Source: Pantoea allii
GTDB lineage: Bacteria; Pseudomonadota; Gammaproteobacteria; Enterobacterales; Enterobacteriaceae
Length of the DNA: 64,000 nucleotides
Assembly: GCF_002307475.1 (NCBI RefSeq)
Contig: NZ_NTMH01000047.1
Span: 42,234-106,233 of the forward strand
Reading direction: 5' to 3'
Shown: one piece after another, positions 52,634-61,491 of the stretch
Layout of the letters: each line of letters opens with the position of its first letter
How positions within the stretch are numbered: position 1 is the stretch's first letter
Notes under the pieces: generated by a model
The model's database searches: none
Told to the model about the DNA's origin: nothing
What the model saw: the letters and a program-made list of their open reading frames with translations, nothing else
Program-made: the position numbers and the translations under genes

Positions 52634-52660
52634 AAGGGGACAGCTTCTGTCCCCTTTCTT
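52634..52660. terminator. Bidirectional terminator between the DUF4060-like gene and anmK
   Basis: AAGGGGACAG/CTGTCCCCTT perfect 10-bp stem with CTT loop and T-rich flank, between convergent genes. Confidence 0.9.
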
Positions 52661-53782
52661 TTAGCGCGTATATAACGGATTGGCGGGATAGATTGCACCG
52701 ATAACGCTTTTAGCACGCGCTCCGGTGACCGCCGGCAAATTCCCAGGCAGGCCCGACAGGGTGCGAAATGCCAGCCAGGCAAAAGCCAGGGCTTCCATAT
52801 CATCACCGTTAATGCCAGCCGAATCGGTCGTGGTCACCTCGGTACCGGCAAGATGCGCCGCCAGACGTGACATCAGTAATGGATTGCGGCTGCCGCCCCC
52901 ACAGACCAGTAAACGATCGCACCCGTCATTGAGCTGTACCTGTTGCGCAATGCTGATGGCAGTAAACTCGTTGAGCGTGGCCTGGACGTCCTGTGCGGCG
53001 ATGCCGGGGAAATGGCGCAGGTGTTGCTCCAGCCAACCCAGATTAAACAGCTCCCGCCCGGTACTTTTTGGCGGCGGCAAGGCTAACCAGGGCTCACGCA
53101 GTAAAGCCTCTAACAGAGCATGACTGACGTGGCCACTGCGTGCCCACTGGGCATCTTTATCATAGGCTTTACCCTGATTGCGCCAGATCCAGGCATCAAG
53201 CAGCATATTGCCCGGCCCGGTATCAAACCCCCGAACAGGCTGTCCCGGGATCAGCAAAGAGAGATTGGCGATCCCGCCTATATTCAGCACCATGCGACGT
53301 TCAGTGGCATCCATCAGCAAGGCCTGATGGAAAGCCGGCACCAGCGGGGCACCCTGCCCACCCAGCGCCATGTCTCGCCGCCTGAAGTCACCCACCACCG
53401 TGATACCGGTCGCGGCAACAATCTGATTATGGTCACCGATCTGGAGCGTATTCGGTGCCGCGCTCTGCGGCTCATGCCACACCGTCTGACCGTGGCAGCC
53501 AATGGCCACGATATCGCCCACCTCAAGGGATTCTCGCTGCATCAGGGTCAGTACCGCTTCAGCAAACAACTGCCCCAGTCGCGTATCAAGTTGCCCTAAT
53601 TGTGACAACGTCAGGGTTTGCCCCTGACATATCGCCAGAATCGCCTGACGCAAATCAGGCGGCATGAGATGGCAGTAGCTTGCCTGCTGCGCCACCATAT
53701 TTTCGTCGATAGCTGCCAGCACCACATCCACACCATCAAGGCTGGTACCCGACATCACGCCGATGTAGCGTCCTGATTTCAT
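52661..53782 (-). CDS. anmK: Anhydro-N-acetylmuramic acid kinase
   Basis: AnmK phosphorylates and opens 1,6-anhydro-MurNAc during peptidoglycan recycling. The 373-residue protein (369 in E. coli) starts MKSGRYIGVMSGTSLDGVDV, with the ATP-binding phosphate loop. It continues with the family motifs GCHGQTVWHEP, VVGDFRRRDMALGGQGAP, NIGGIANLS, GFDTGPGN and VCGGGSRNPLLM. The upstream in-frame extension (to 53836) is not homologous. It marks the return to conserved backbone; its E. coli neighbour mliC is 43 kb to the left. Confidence 0.97.
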   Translation of the reverse strand: MKSGRYIGVMSGTSLDGVDVVLAAIDENMVAQQASYCHLMPPDLRQAILAICQGQTLTLSQLGQLDTRLGQLFAEAVLTLMQRESLEVGDIVAIGCHGQTVWHEPQSAAPNTLQIGDHNQIVAATGITVVGDFRRRDMALGGQGAPLVPAFHQALLMDATERRMVLNIGGIANLSLLIPGQPVRGFDTGPGNMLLDAWIWRNQGKAYDKDAQWARSGHVSHALLEALLREPWLALPPPKSTGRELFNLGWLEQHLRHFPGIAAQDVQATLNEFTAISIAQQVQLNDGCDRLLVCGGGSRNPLLMSRLAAHLAGTEVTTTDSAGINGDDMEALAFAWLAFRTLSGLPGNLPAVTGARAKSVIGAIYPANPLYTR

Positions 53783-54067
53783 AGCCTTTCCTTTCGTTGT
53801 GGTGAAAATGTTATTATGCGGGTATAAGCGTGACAAACTCTCCCCGGTAAATCCATGATTAATTTGTTTTTAATCAATTAATTGCCTGTCAGTTAACGCC
53901 TTTGAACTTTTTCTGTTATCGATTGAATCATTGTTAAATTTTAACGGTCTATGCTGGCGTCAGCCATGTTTTGTTCCGACAAAGGTCAACTATCCAGCTT
54001 TATGTCTTATACTGTTTACAGGATTTCGCGAGAGATATGGCGCATTCTTGAATAAAGGAGTTTTCAA

Positions 54068-54535
54068 ATGATTAAGCGTGTAATTGTGGTCGCTTTGACT
54101 GGTGTAATGCTTGCAGGTTGTAGCAATACCGATACGTTGTCGGGCGATACCTACAGCGCCAGTGAAGCCAAACAGGTTCAGAGTGTTTCATACGGTACGT
54201 TGGTGTCCGTGCGCCCGGTTAAAATTCAGGGCGGCGATGACAGTAACATCATCGGCGCAATCGGCGGTGCGGTGCTGGGTGGCTTCTTAGGCAACACCAT
54301 CGGCGGTGGCGCAGGACGCAGTCTGGCAACGGCCGGCGGTGCGGTGCTGGGTGGCGTTGCAGGTCAGGGCGTACAAGGTGCGATGAATAAATCTGATGGT
54401 GTCGAGCTGGAAATCCGCAAGGATGACGGCAATACCATCATGGTGGTGCAGAAACAGGCGGCCAGTCGTTACTCCGTCGGACAACGTGTGGCAATGGCGA
54501 CTGACGGCAGCCAGGTTACCGTTTCTCCACGCTAA
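54068..54535 (+). CDS. slyB: SlyB outer-membrane lipoprotein
   Basis: A 155-residue lipoprotein. The lipobox is MLAGCSN (Cys at residue 18). The glycine-zipper region GAIGGAVLGGFLGNTIGGG, then ATAGGAVLGGVAG, is typical of SlyB/Pcp proteins, which stabilise the outer membrane under PhoP control. AAGGAG precedes the ATG. One TGTTTA-like half-site lies upstream at 54014-54019, but I cannot define a full PhoP box. Confidence 0.95.
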   Translation: MIKRVIVVALTGVMLAGCSNTDTLSGDTYSASEAKQVQSVSYGTLVSVRPVKIQGGDDSNIIGAIGGAVLGGFLGNTIGGGAGRSLATAGGAVLGGVAGQGVQGAMNKSDGVELEIRKDDGNTIMVVQKQAASRYSVGQRVAMATDGSQVTVSPR

Positions 54536-54580
54536 CGCAGTAACCTACCGACGCCAGTGCTGCCGCACTGCGCGTCGGTG

Positions 54581-55018
54581 TTATTTCTCTTTGTTCTGTA
54601 GCTCGAGGATATTCTTCTCAAGGCGTGCAATCAGCGACACCATCTGATTGATTTCATCGCGGCTGATACCGGAGAGGATGTCATCCCGGGTAATATCAAT
54701 CACGTGTTCAACCTGCTGAATAACCGGCTCTGCCTGCTGCGTCAGTTTGATGCGTTTGGCACGGCGATCGTGCGCACAGGTGGTGCGGGTAATTAACCCC
54801 TTTTCTTCCAGTTGATCTAAGGTTCTGACCAGCGAAGGTTGCTCGATGCCAATGGCTTTGGCTAACTGAATTTGTGACTGCTCAGGGGGAAGCTGATGGA
54901 TATTGTGCAGTGTGACCCAGTGCGTTTGAGTCAGGTCGAGCGGTTTCAGGCGCTGATCTATCAGTGCGCGCCAGATGCGTACCAGTCTGGACAGGTCCGT
55001 TCCGAGAGGGGTATCCAT
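54581..55018 (-). CDS. slyA: SlyA, MarR-family regulator
   Basis: A 145-residue winged-helix regulator, virtually colinear with E. coli SlyA (144). The core LTQTHWVTLHNIHQLPPEQ and the recognition helix IGIEQPSLVRTLDQLEEKG are conserved; the wing is DRRAKRIKLT. It counter-silences H-NS-bound genes, including virulence and accessory loci. The order slyB-slyA-ydhIJK is conserved. Confidence 0.97.
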   Translation of the reverse strand: MDTPLGTDLSRLVRIWRALIDQRLKPLDLTQTHWVTLHNIHQLPPEQSQIQLAKAIGIEQPSLVRTLDQLEEKGLITRTTCAHDRRAKRIKLTQQAEPVIQQVEHVIDITRDDILSGISRDEINQMVSLIARLEKNILELQNKEK

Positions 55019-55161
55019 GTTATCTCCTTATAATTTAGTATGCTAGCTATCAAGCGGCATTGTATAGTATTTTGCAAGCTTGAAGGTTAAATTACAAATA
55101 ACTAAGTGAACAGTTTCGGCTGAAAATATTTCACCATCCGGTTCCAGGATGCACCACCATA

Positions 55162-55404
55162 ATGGATATCATCAACCACGGATTTCTTACTGTTCACCCG
55201 CTCACGGAACTGATTTTCGGGGCGTCACTTTACTTCCCTCCCCTGTTTAAAGCGGTGCTGGCCGGTTTTTTTCTCTGGTTGCTGATTCACCCACTGCTGC
55301 GCGGCTGGCTCGCCTCCGGCGAAGTCTGGCATCCCACACTGTTTGATCTCTCCCTGTTCGTGCTGTGCGTAACTGGCTCACTCTGGCTGATGGATCACGG
55401 ATGA
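55162..55404 (+). CDS. ydhI: YdhI, DUF1656 inner-membrane protein
   Basis: An 80-residue protein with two transmembrane helices and the DUF1656 start PLTELIFGASLYFPPLF. It is the small partner found with AaeX-type efflux operons. Its stop overlaps ydhJ by 4 bases. Confidence 0.93.
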   Translation: MDIINHGFLTVHPLTELIFGASLYFPPLFKAVLAGFFLWLLIHPLLRGWLASGEVWHPTLFDLSLFVLCVTGSLWLMDHG

Positions 55405-56267
55405 AAAAGATGACATTTTCCGGATTAAAATACTTCTCTACGCTGATTGTTTTCACCATTGCGTTGCTCAGCGCCTGGTGGGCCTGGAATTACTACATGC
55501 AGTCACCCTGGACACGGGATGGAAAAGTCCGTGCCGAGTTGGTGGATATCACACCACAGATATCAGGGCGCATCGTTGCGCTAAAAGTGACGGATAACCA
55601 GTTTGTCCATCAGGGAGACACCTTATTCACACTGGACCCGGTGCCGTGGCAAATCGAACTGAACAAAGCCGATGCGCAACTCAGCCAGGCAAAAGCCGAC
55701 CTCGCCAAAGCCCAACATGAATTCAGCAGACGAAGTAAACTGCCGCGCAATACGATTTCTGGCGAAGATCTGGATGTGGCTCGCCTGAATGCGGATGCGG
55801 CGCTGGCCAGCGTGAAAGCCGCGCAGGCACAGCGGGATCAGGCGCAGTGGGATGTGCAGCAAACCACCGTTACTGCCCCCACTGACGGTTGGATAAGTAA
55901 TCTGACCCTGCGACCCGGCAACTACGCCAGCGCGGGCACGCCGCTCTTTGCCCTTGTCGACAGCCATTCTTATTATGTCGTGGGCTACTTTGAAGAGACC
56001 AAGTTGCGCCATATTCATCCAGGCGCCGCTGCCCAGGTGGTCCTGTACAGCAGTGGTATGCAGTTGCCCGGCCAGGTCGAAAGCGTGGGACGGGCTATTT
56101 ACGATCAAAGCCTGGAGGCGGATAACGGTTTACTGCCGGATATCAAACCTAACGTGCCCTGGGTTCGCCTGGCGCAGCGTGTCCCTGTTCGCATTCGCCT
56201 CACCGCACTTCCCGATCACGCGCGTTTAATCGCAGGCACGACCTGCACGATTACGATACAGCCATGA
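55401..56267 (+). CDS. ydhJ: YdhJ, HlyD-family efflux periplasmic adaptor
   Basis: A 288-residue membrane fusion protein: N-terminal membrane anchor (FSTLIVFTIALLSAWWAW), lipoyl/barrel-sandwich halves (LVDITPQISGRIVALKVTDN and TVTAPTDGWISNLTLRPGNY), and a coiled-coil hairpin between them (QLSQAKADLAKAQHEF). It is an AaeA-like adaptor of a tripartite efflux system working with YdhK. The ATG at 55401 is inside ydhI's stop. Confidence 0.94.
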   Translation: MKKMTFSGLKYFSTLIVFTIALLSAWWAWNYYMQSPWTRDGKVRAELVDITPQISGRIVALKVTDNQFVHQGDTLFTLDPVPWQIELNKADAQLSQAKADLAKAQHEFSRRSKLPRNTISGEDLDVARLNADAALASVKAAQAQRDQAQWDVQQTTVTAPTDGWISNLTLRPGNYASAGTPLFALVDSHSYYVVGYFEETKLRHIHPGAAAQVVLYSSGMQLPGQVESVGRAIYDQSLEADNGLLPDIKPNVPWVRLAQRVPVRIRLTALPDHARLIAGTTCTITIQP

Positions 56268-58264
56268 ATCTCAATGGACTGGCCTGGGGAAACCTGCCCT
56301 GGGTGAAGGCGGATCGCAATCAATGGCGCTATGCCCTTCGTAATGCCAGCGCGATGTGTCTTGCCCTGAGCATTGCCTATGGCCTGAATCTGGATGAGCC
56401 TTACTGGGCCATGACCTCTGCAGCCGTTGTCAGCTTTCCGACCATCGGCGGTGTGATCAGTAAAAGTCTGGGTCGCATAGTGGGCAGTGTGTTGGGTGCG
56501 ACGGCTGCCCTGTTGATTGCGGGCCATACGTTGAATGAGCCCTGGCTGTTCGCCTTTTATATTGCCGGCTGGCTGGCGCTGTGCACCTGGGTGGCAAACC
56601 ACTACCAGAACAACGTGGCGTACGGTTTTTCGCTGGCAGGTTATACCGCGGCGATTATTGCCTTCAGCTGCGTCAATCTCACCGATATCGCCAGCCTGTG
56701 GGACATCGCGCAGGCTCGGGTGTGCGAAGTGATTTCCGGGCTGCTGTGCGCGGGCTTTATGATGATGCTCTTGCCCAGCACTTCTGACGGCGATGCGTTA
56801 ATCAACGCGCTAAAACAGATGCACACTCGCCTGTTGGAGCACGCCACGCTGCTGCTGCAGGACACCCGCAATGACGGGATACGCACGGCACATGAAGCGG
56901 TGATTGGGCAGATCCTCACCATGAATTTATTACGCATTCAGGCCTTCTGGAGTCATTACCGCTTTCGCCGCCAAAATAACGTGCTGAATTACATCCTGCA
57001 TCAACAGTTACGGTTGACCAGCGTACTGTCCAGCCTGCGTCGTATGCTGCTGAACTGGCCCGACGCGCCTGAGACGGTGTTTGTGGCGTTAGAGAGCCTC
57101 ACACGTGAGCTGGCGAAACCAGACTGTAATAAGTACCGCCTGGCAGCACTGCTCCGCACCATTACGCCAGCCGGTGACGGCGACTATCGGCAGCGCGCTT
57201 TTTGTCAGCGGCTGCGCTATTTCTGCTGGATGTATCTCAACGTATTACGCTGGATACGGTTGCTGGAGCACGCCGATGGGGAGAGGCGCTTTCAGCCACC
57301 CGCCGTGTCGGCGCTCGCCAGTGAAAGCGACAGTGCGGAAGCGGGCTGGAGTGCACTGCGCACCTTTACTGTGGTGGTTGCGGGCTGCGCATTCTGGATG
57401 ACGACGCAATGGTCCTCTGGCGCATCGGCATTGACCTTTACGGCAATTGCCTGTGTGCTTTACGCCTCGGCTCCCTCGCCCACGGGCAGCATCACATTAT
57501 TACTGAAAACGCTGCTGTGGCTGTTTGCGTTTAGCTTTGTTTTTAAATTCGGTCTTATGGTGCAGTTTGATCAGCTGTGGCAACTGCTGGCGATCTTATT
57601 TCCGCTGCTGTTGACTCTGCAACTGTTTCGGGTGCAACAGAAACAGCGGGCCGCCATGTGGGGCCAGTTTATTGTTTTCCTGGGATCATTTCTGGCCGTC
57701 ACCAACCCACCCGACTGGGATTACCAAACGTTTTTTGACGGTAATATCGCCAAAGTGTGTGGCGTGCTGCTGGCCTGGCTGGCGTTTCAGATACTTCGGC
57801 CCAGTTCAGACAGCCGCCGTAGCCGACGCCATATTCAGTCTTTACGTATGGCGTTTCTGGATCAGCTTCGTCCCCGACCTCACCTGAGCGAAAACCGCTT
57901 CGAGTCACTGATCTATCATAAGATCGGTCAACTCAGCAGCAGTCGGGATGAAACGGCGCGCGTCTGGTTACTGCGCTGGGGCGTGGTCCTGCTCAACTGT
58001 TCACATCTCGTCTGGCAACTGCGCGACTGGCAAACCGGGTCATCGAGACTGAATGCCTGCCGCGTGCGCGCGATGCAGGATCTGCAGCACGTGATGAGCC
58101 TTCGCGGTGTGCAGCACCGGCAACTGGATGCGGCGCTGGACGCGCTACAGACGATGATCGAGGAAACTCTGCGGGAAAATACCCGCGAAGCCGGCACGCT
58201 TGCGGGATTGCTGTGGCGATTACGCTGTTCGCTGGATCAGCTGAAGCAGGCGATTCCCGACTGA
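56264..58264 (+). CDS. ydhK: YdhK, FUSC/AaeB-type efflux inner-membrane protein
   Basis: A 666-residue fusaric-acid-resistance-type transporter. It has two blocks of transmembrane helices (about 25-170 and 360-510) each followed by a soluble region, the AaeB layout. The N-terminus MNLNGLAWGNLPWVKADRNQ is family-like. It overlaps ydhJ by 4 bases and completes the ydhIJK operon. The efflux substrate is unknown. Confidence 0.93.
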   Translation: MNLNGLAWGNLPWVKADRNQWRYALRNASAMCLALSIAYGLNLDEPYWAMTSAAVVSFPTIGGVISKSLGRIVGSVLGATAALLIAGHTLNEPWLFAFYIAGWLALCTWVANHYQNNVAYGFSLAGYTAAIIAFSCVNLTDIASLWDIAQARVCEVISGLLCAGFMMMLLPSTSDGDALINALKQMHTRLLEHATLLLQDTRNDGIRTAHEAVIGQILTMNLLRIQAFWSHYRFRRQNNVLNYILHQQLRLTSVLSSLRRMLLNWPDAPETVFVALESLTRELAKPDCNKYRLAALLRTITPAGDGDYRQRAFCQRLRYFCWMYLNVLRWIRLLEHADGERRFQPPAVSALASESDSAEAGWSALRTFTVVVAGCAFWMTTQWSSGASALTFTAIACVLYASAPSPTGSITLLLKTLLWLFAFSFVFKFGLMVQFDQLWQLLAILFPLLLTLQLFRVQQKQRAAMWGQFIVFLGSFLAVTNPPDWDYQTFFDGNIAKVCGVLLAWLAFQILRPSSDSRRSRRHIQSLRMAFLDQLRPRPHLSENRFESLIYHKIGQLSSSRDETARVWLLRWGVVLLNCSHLVWQLRDWQTGSSRLNACRVRAMQDLQHVMSLRGVQHRQLDAALDALQTMIEETLRENTREAGTLAGLLWRLRCSLDQLKQAIPD

Positions 58265-58732
58265 TTACTGGCAATACTGCTGATGCTGCCGGTTAAAATC
58301 ATCCTGCAGCTGCTGCACGGTTTTTTGTCCTTCAAACCGGGTTTTATCCGCCTCTGATACGGGCTCAATAACCAGTGCTTTTTCGTCAGGAGAGAAAATA
58401 AAGCGCCGCGAAATAAAGGTGCCGGTAAAGCTTTTCCCGGTGATCCCCCCACAAATCATCACCGCATTATGATGATAGATAGTGGTGTCCGTGAAATTGG
58501 TCTCAGTGGCGCTACGCAGAACATTCTGGCAGTGCGCGTCTTGAAGTTTTTGCATCACATCCCGACTCAACCGCTCACGCCCTCTCGCGATGTGTTCACA
58601 CCGAATGCGCGCAGGATTGGTATCAATGGTGCGCTGAAGTTCACGTCCGGTTTCGGTGACCAACTGCGTATCATTCGGTTTATCGCATCCTGCCAGCAGC
58701 AAGCACAGTAACCATGCGCCCTTCCATTTCAT
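58265..58732 (-). CDS. Putative lipoprotein, unknown
   Basis: A 155-residue protein with signal peptide and lipobox LLLAGCD (Cys at 16). The mature part contains Cys in IRCEHIA, DAHCQNV, VMICGG and the terminal QYCQ, enough for two disulfides. I do not recognise the family. It abuts the end of ydhK tail to tail. In E. coli sodC follows ydhK directly, so this gene is an addition to the conserved order. Confidence 0.75.
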   Translation of the reverse strand: MKWKGAWLLCLLLAGCDKPNDTQLVTETGRELQRTIDTNPARIRCEHIARGRERLSRDVMQKLQDAHCQNVLRSATETNFTDTTIYHHNAVMICGGITGKSFTGTFISRRFIFSPDEKALVIEPVSEADKTRFEGQKTVQQLQDDFNRQHQQYCQ

Positions 58733-58868
58733 CTGTCCTGCTCCTCAGGTTGTCAGGCTTTATGACGGGAATCAGTATCATAGGGGGGAATAAGGCGATG
58801 ATGCTACAACAAATGCTCAACAAGCGAAAAGCCTTACTGGCGGCCACCTGCGCCGCCAGACTGGCCCG

Positions 58869-59387
58869 TCAGATAACGCCGCAGGCAAACCGGGCACCGC
58901 CGCCGCCAAGCGGTTTCGGATGATCTGCATGATTATCGCCACCGACATGGATCATCAGCGCTTTGCCTTTCACCTCACTGAGGGTTTTGATGCGTGGCGC
59001 CAGCACGGGGTAGCTTGCCTTGCCCTGCTCATCGACATAGAGAGCAGGCAGATCGCCCAAATGCCCTTCACCGTAAGGCCCGAGGTGTTTACCGGTATTT
59101 TCCGGGTCCAGATGGCCCCCCGCAGCCCCTGCGGCTACCGTTTTCCCCTCTGACTCGCCGGGTTCACAGCTGCCTTTGGCATGAACATGGAAGCCGTGAA
59201 TGCCCGGTTTGAGCCCTGTCAGCATGGGCGTAAACGTTAAACCATACTTCGTTTCTTCGATCTTCACCGTCCCCACGGATTTGCCGATCCCCTGCGGCGA
59301 CACGTCATGAATCGTCACCTCTTCACTCGCGGCCTGGGCGACGCCGCAGGTTAACAGCGTTAATAACGCGATGGCTTTACCTTTCAT
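58869..59387 (-). CDS. sodC: Periplasmic Cu/Zn superoxide dismutase
   Basis: A 172-residue precursor with signal peptide (LLTLLTCGVAQA). Metal ligands occur in HGFHVHAKGSCEPGE and GGHLDPENTGKHLGPYGEGH, and in VGGDNHADHPKPLGGGG. The disulfide cysteines are in SCEPG and ACGVI. It detoxifies periplasmic superoxide. The position matches E. coli sodC. Confidence 0.96.
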   Translation of the reverse strand: MKGKAIALLTLLTCGVAQAASEEVTIHDVSPQGIGKSVGTVKIEETKYGLTFTPMLTGLKPGIHGFHVHAKGSCEPGESEGKTVAAGAAGGHLDPENTGKHLGPYGEGHLGDLPALYVDEQGKASYPVLAPRIKTLSEVKGKALMIHVGGDNHADHPKPLGGGGARFACGVI

Positions 59388-59469
59388 TGTGGCTCCTTTC
59401 TGCTTTGGGTTTCAGCTTAAGCCTGGCCCCGTCCTGCAAAGATTGCCGCAAATTGACGAATGTTTACGC

Positions 59470-60366
59470 TCAGGGTACGTCATAGCCCAGGGCAGCTTTA
59501 CGGATGCGGAACCACTGCTGGCGACTGAGCGAGAGATCGGCGGCACCTGCCGCTTCGGTGACGCGATGTGCTTTGCCCGATCCAATAATAGGTAAAGGTT
59601 TGCTCGGTAAGCGCATAACCCACGCATACACCACCTGTTCCAGGCTGGATGCGCCTGTCTCCTCGCGGATTTGCGCCAGTTCGTCGCGCAAAGGCTGGAA
59701 ATGGGGATCGCTAAACAGACGGCCGCCGCCCAGACATGACCAGGCCATCGGGCGCAGGCGATGCTGCTGGCAGTGGTCCAGCGATCCATCCAGCAGGACG
59801 TTTTGCTGAACGGGGGAAATTTCAAGTTGGTTAGTCACCAGGCTAAAGGGCAGCCGCGACTGTAACAGCGCAAACTGTGCAGGCGTAAAATTGGATACAC
59901 CGAAGTGTAGCACCTTACCGGCCTGGCGCAGTTGCTGAAATGCCTCAGCGACCTCGTCGGCGTCCATGAGCGGATCGGGGCGATGAATCAGTAACAGATC
60001 GATATGGTCGGTGTTGAAATAGCGAAGTGAACGTTCGGCGCTGGCAAGAATGTGCGCGGTGTCCGTCACGTAATGACCAATCTGATGTTCTGGTTTAGCC
60101 CGGGTTGCAATGCCGCATTTGGTGACGATTTGCAGCCGATGGCGCAAAGCCGGCGCGCATTTTAACGCTTCGCCAAACGCCGCCTCACAGCGGTAGTCAC
60201 CATAAATATCGGCATGATCGACCGTGGAAATCCCCAGTGAAAGATGGTGTTCAATAAATCCCACCAGCTGCTGAGGCGTCATGCCCCACTCCATCAGACG
60301 CCAATAGCCCATAATGAGCGGTGAAAAGTCGGGTCCCTGCGGAGCAATGGCTTGCGGTTGTAACAT
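59470..60366 (-). CDS. ydhF: YdhF, aldo/keto reductase family
   Basis: A 298-residue oxidoreductase, same length as E. coli YdhF. The AKR TIM barrel shows DHADIYGDYRCEAAFG (catalytic Asp and Tyr), Lys in VTKCGIATR, and His in LLLIHRPDPLMD. NADPH-binding IIGSGKAHRV is near the C-terminus. The physiological substrate is unknown. The ATG at 60366 is preferred to one 7 codons upstream. Confidence 0.95.
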   Translation of the reverse strand: MLQPQAIAPQGPDFSPLIMGYWRLMEWGMTPQQLVGFIEHHLSLGISTVDHADIYGDYRCEAAFGEALKCAPALRHRLQIVTKCGIATRAKPEHQIGHYVTDTAHILASAERSLRYFNTDHIDLLLIHRPDPLMDADEVAEAFQQLRQAGKVLHFGVSNFTPAQFALLQSRLPFSLVTNQLEISPVQQNVLLDGSLDHCQQHRLRPMAWSCLGGGRLFSDPHFQPLRDELAQIREETGASSLEQVVYAWVMRLPSKPLPIIGSGKAHRVTEAAGAADLSLSRQQWFRIRKAALGYDVP

Positions 60367-60428
60367 GGTGTTCTCCCTGTGGCACAAAAAGCGGCTGGTT
60401 AGGGAGTATAACGGAAATCGCGCAGGGG

Positions 60429-60668
60429 TCAGAACAAGGTAGGTTGCTGCGGTTCCTGAGGCTCGTCTTTATGCTGTTGCCGCAGCAGGCGCAGGCGGCG
60501 CTGGTGGCAGAGACGTAGCACCTCGCGCTTTTGGCTGTCGGTGTAGCGCATCCAGTTAAAACGCTCATCACGGCTGCGCAGGCACCCCACACAGTAGCCG
60601 CGTGTATCTGTCTGACAAATACTCCGGCATGGACTGGGCACCGGAAAAAACTCTAGCTGCTCTGCCAC
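60429..60668 (-). CDS. ydhL: YdhL, DUF1289 family protein
   Basis: A 79-residue Cys-rich protein, the same length as E. coli YdhL. The motif SPCRSICQTD...GYCVGCLRSRDE carries four cysteines that may bind metal. GTG at 60668 with GGAG upstream gives the AEQLEFFPV start; a further GTG four codons upstream is less likely. It is divergent from nemR. Confidence 0.93.
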   Translation of the reverse strand: MAEQLEFFPVPSPCRSICQTDTRGYCVGCLRSRDERFNWMRYTDSQKREVLRLCHQRRLRLLRQQHKDEPQEPQQPTLF

Positions 60669-60813
60669 GACTGCTCCCACTCAAACGTTAATCCTTCTAT
60701 TGAAGACAGACTGATGCATTTGTGCAAGAAATAATCACCGCACGCGCCATTTATTCACTTTCCGTCCGTGATGATTTAGCACTCTGTGCCTGCGACGCGA
60801 TTAAGATTTGCAT

Positions 60814-60829
60814 TAGACCGATTGGTCTA
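60814..60829 (+). promoter_or_regulatory. NemR operator upstream of nemR
   Basis: Perfect palindrome TAGACC-GATT-GGTCTA, the known NemR-type box, 15 bases before the nemR ATG. It fits autorepression of nemR-nemA-gloA released by electrophiles and HOCl. Confidence 0.9.
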
Positions 60830-60843
60830 CCAGGATAAAGCCC

Positions 60844-61446
60844 ATGAATAAGATGCCACAACGTAATGAGACACGGGAACACTTGCTGGCTACAGGCGAA
60901 TCGCTTTGCCTGCAGCGCGGGTTTACCGCCATGGGCCTGAACCAGTTGCTGACTCAGGCGGCCATCCCGAAGGGATCGTTTTATTACTATTTCCAGTCTA
61001 AAGAAGCCTTTGGCGTCGCCCTGCTGGAGCGCTACTTTATCCGCTACCTGCATGAGGTTGAGCAGCAACTGTCTCACCCCGTGGGTAAGGTCAGTGAACG
61101 ATTGCTGGACCATTTCAGGCATGCGCTTGAAATCTTTGAACAACAGGGGCATATCGTCGGTTGTCTGAGTGTAAAACTGTCAGCCGAAGTGTGTGACCTG
61201 TCTGAGCCCATGCGCATAGCCCTGCAGCAAGGTGCCAGTCATGTTATTGCCGCTTATGCGCGTGCGCTCAAACTGGCACAGCAGGATGAAGGATTGCAGT
61301 TGCCTCATCCACCCGAGCAACTGGCTGAACTGCTCTATGTGTTGTGGCTCGGCGCCAGTTTGCAGAGCAAGCTTTCCCGTAAAGCACAGCCCATGAGGCT
61401 TGCATTTATTACCCTCGAACAGTGGCTGAAAAATCCGCTGGTATAA
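60844..61446 (+). CDS. nemR: NemR, TetR-family electrophile-sensing repressor
   Basis: A 200-residue regulator aligning with E. coli NemR. The helix-turn-helix is GFTAMGLNQLLTQAAIPKGS, then FYYYFQSKEAFGVALLERYF. Sensing cysteines occur in LCLQRG, VGCLSVKL and EVCDLSEP; the last includes the equivalent of Cys106 and its neighbours. It represses nemA and gloA, whose products remove electrophiles and methylglyoxal. Confidence 0.96.
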   Translation: MNKMPQRNETREHLLATGESLCLQRGFTAMGLNQLLTQAAIPKGSFYYYFQSKEAFGVALLERYFIRYLHEVEQQLSHPVGKVSERLLDHFRHALEIFEQQGHIVGCLSVKLSAEVCDLSEPMRIALQQGASHVIAAYARALKLAQQDEGLQLPHPPEQLAELLYVLWLGASLQSKLSRKAQPMRLAFITLEQWLKNPLV

Positions 61447-61460
61447 AAAACCACAGTTTG

Positions 61461-61475
61461 TAGACGACCGGTCTA
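61461..61475 (+). promoter_or_regulatory. Second NemR-like box upstream of nemA
   Basis: TAGAC-GACCG-GTCTA, an inverted repeat with arms like the operator before nemR, located in the 45-base nemR-nemA gap. It could give nemA its own regulated promoter or help looping. This is inference from sequence similarity. Confidence 0.6.
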
Positions 61476-61491
61476 CTTGAAAGGAGTTGTT

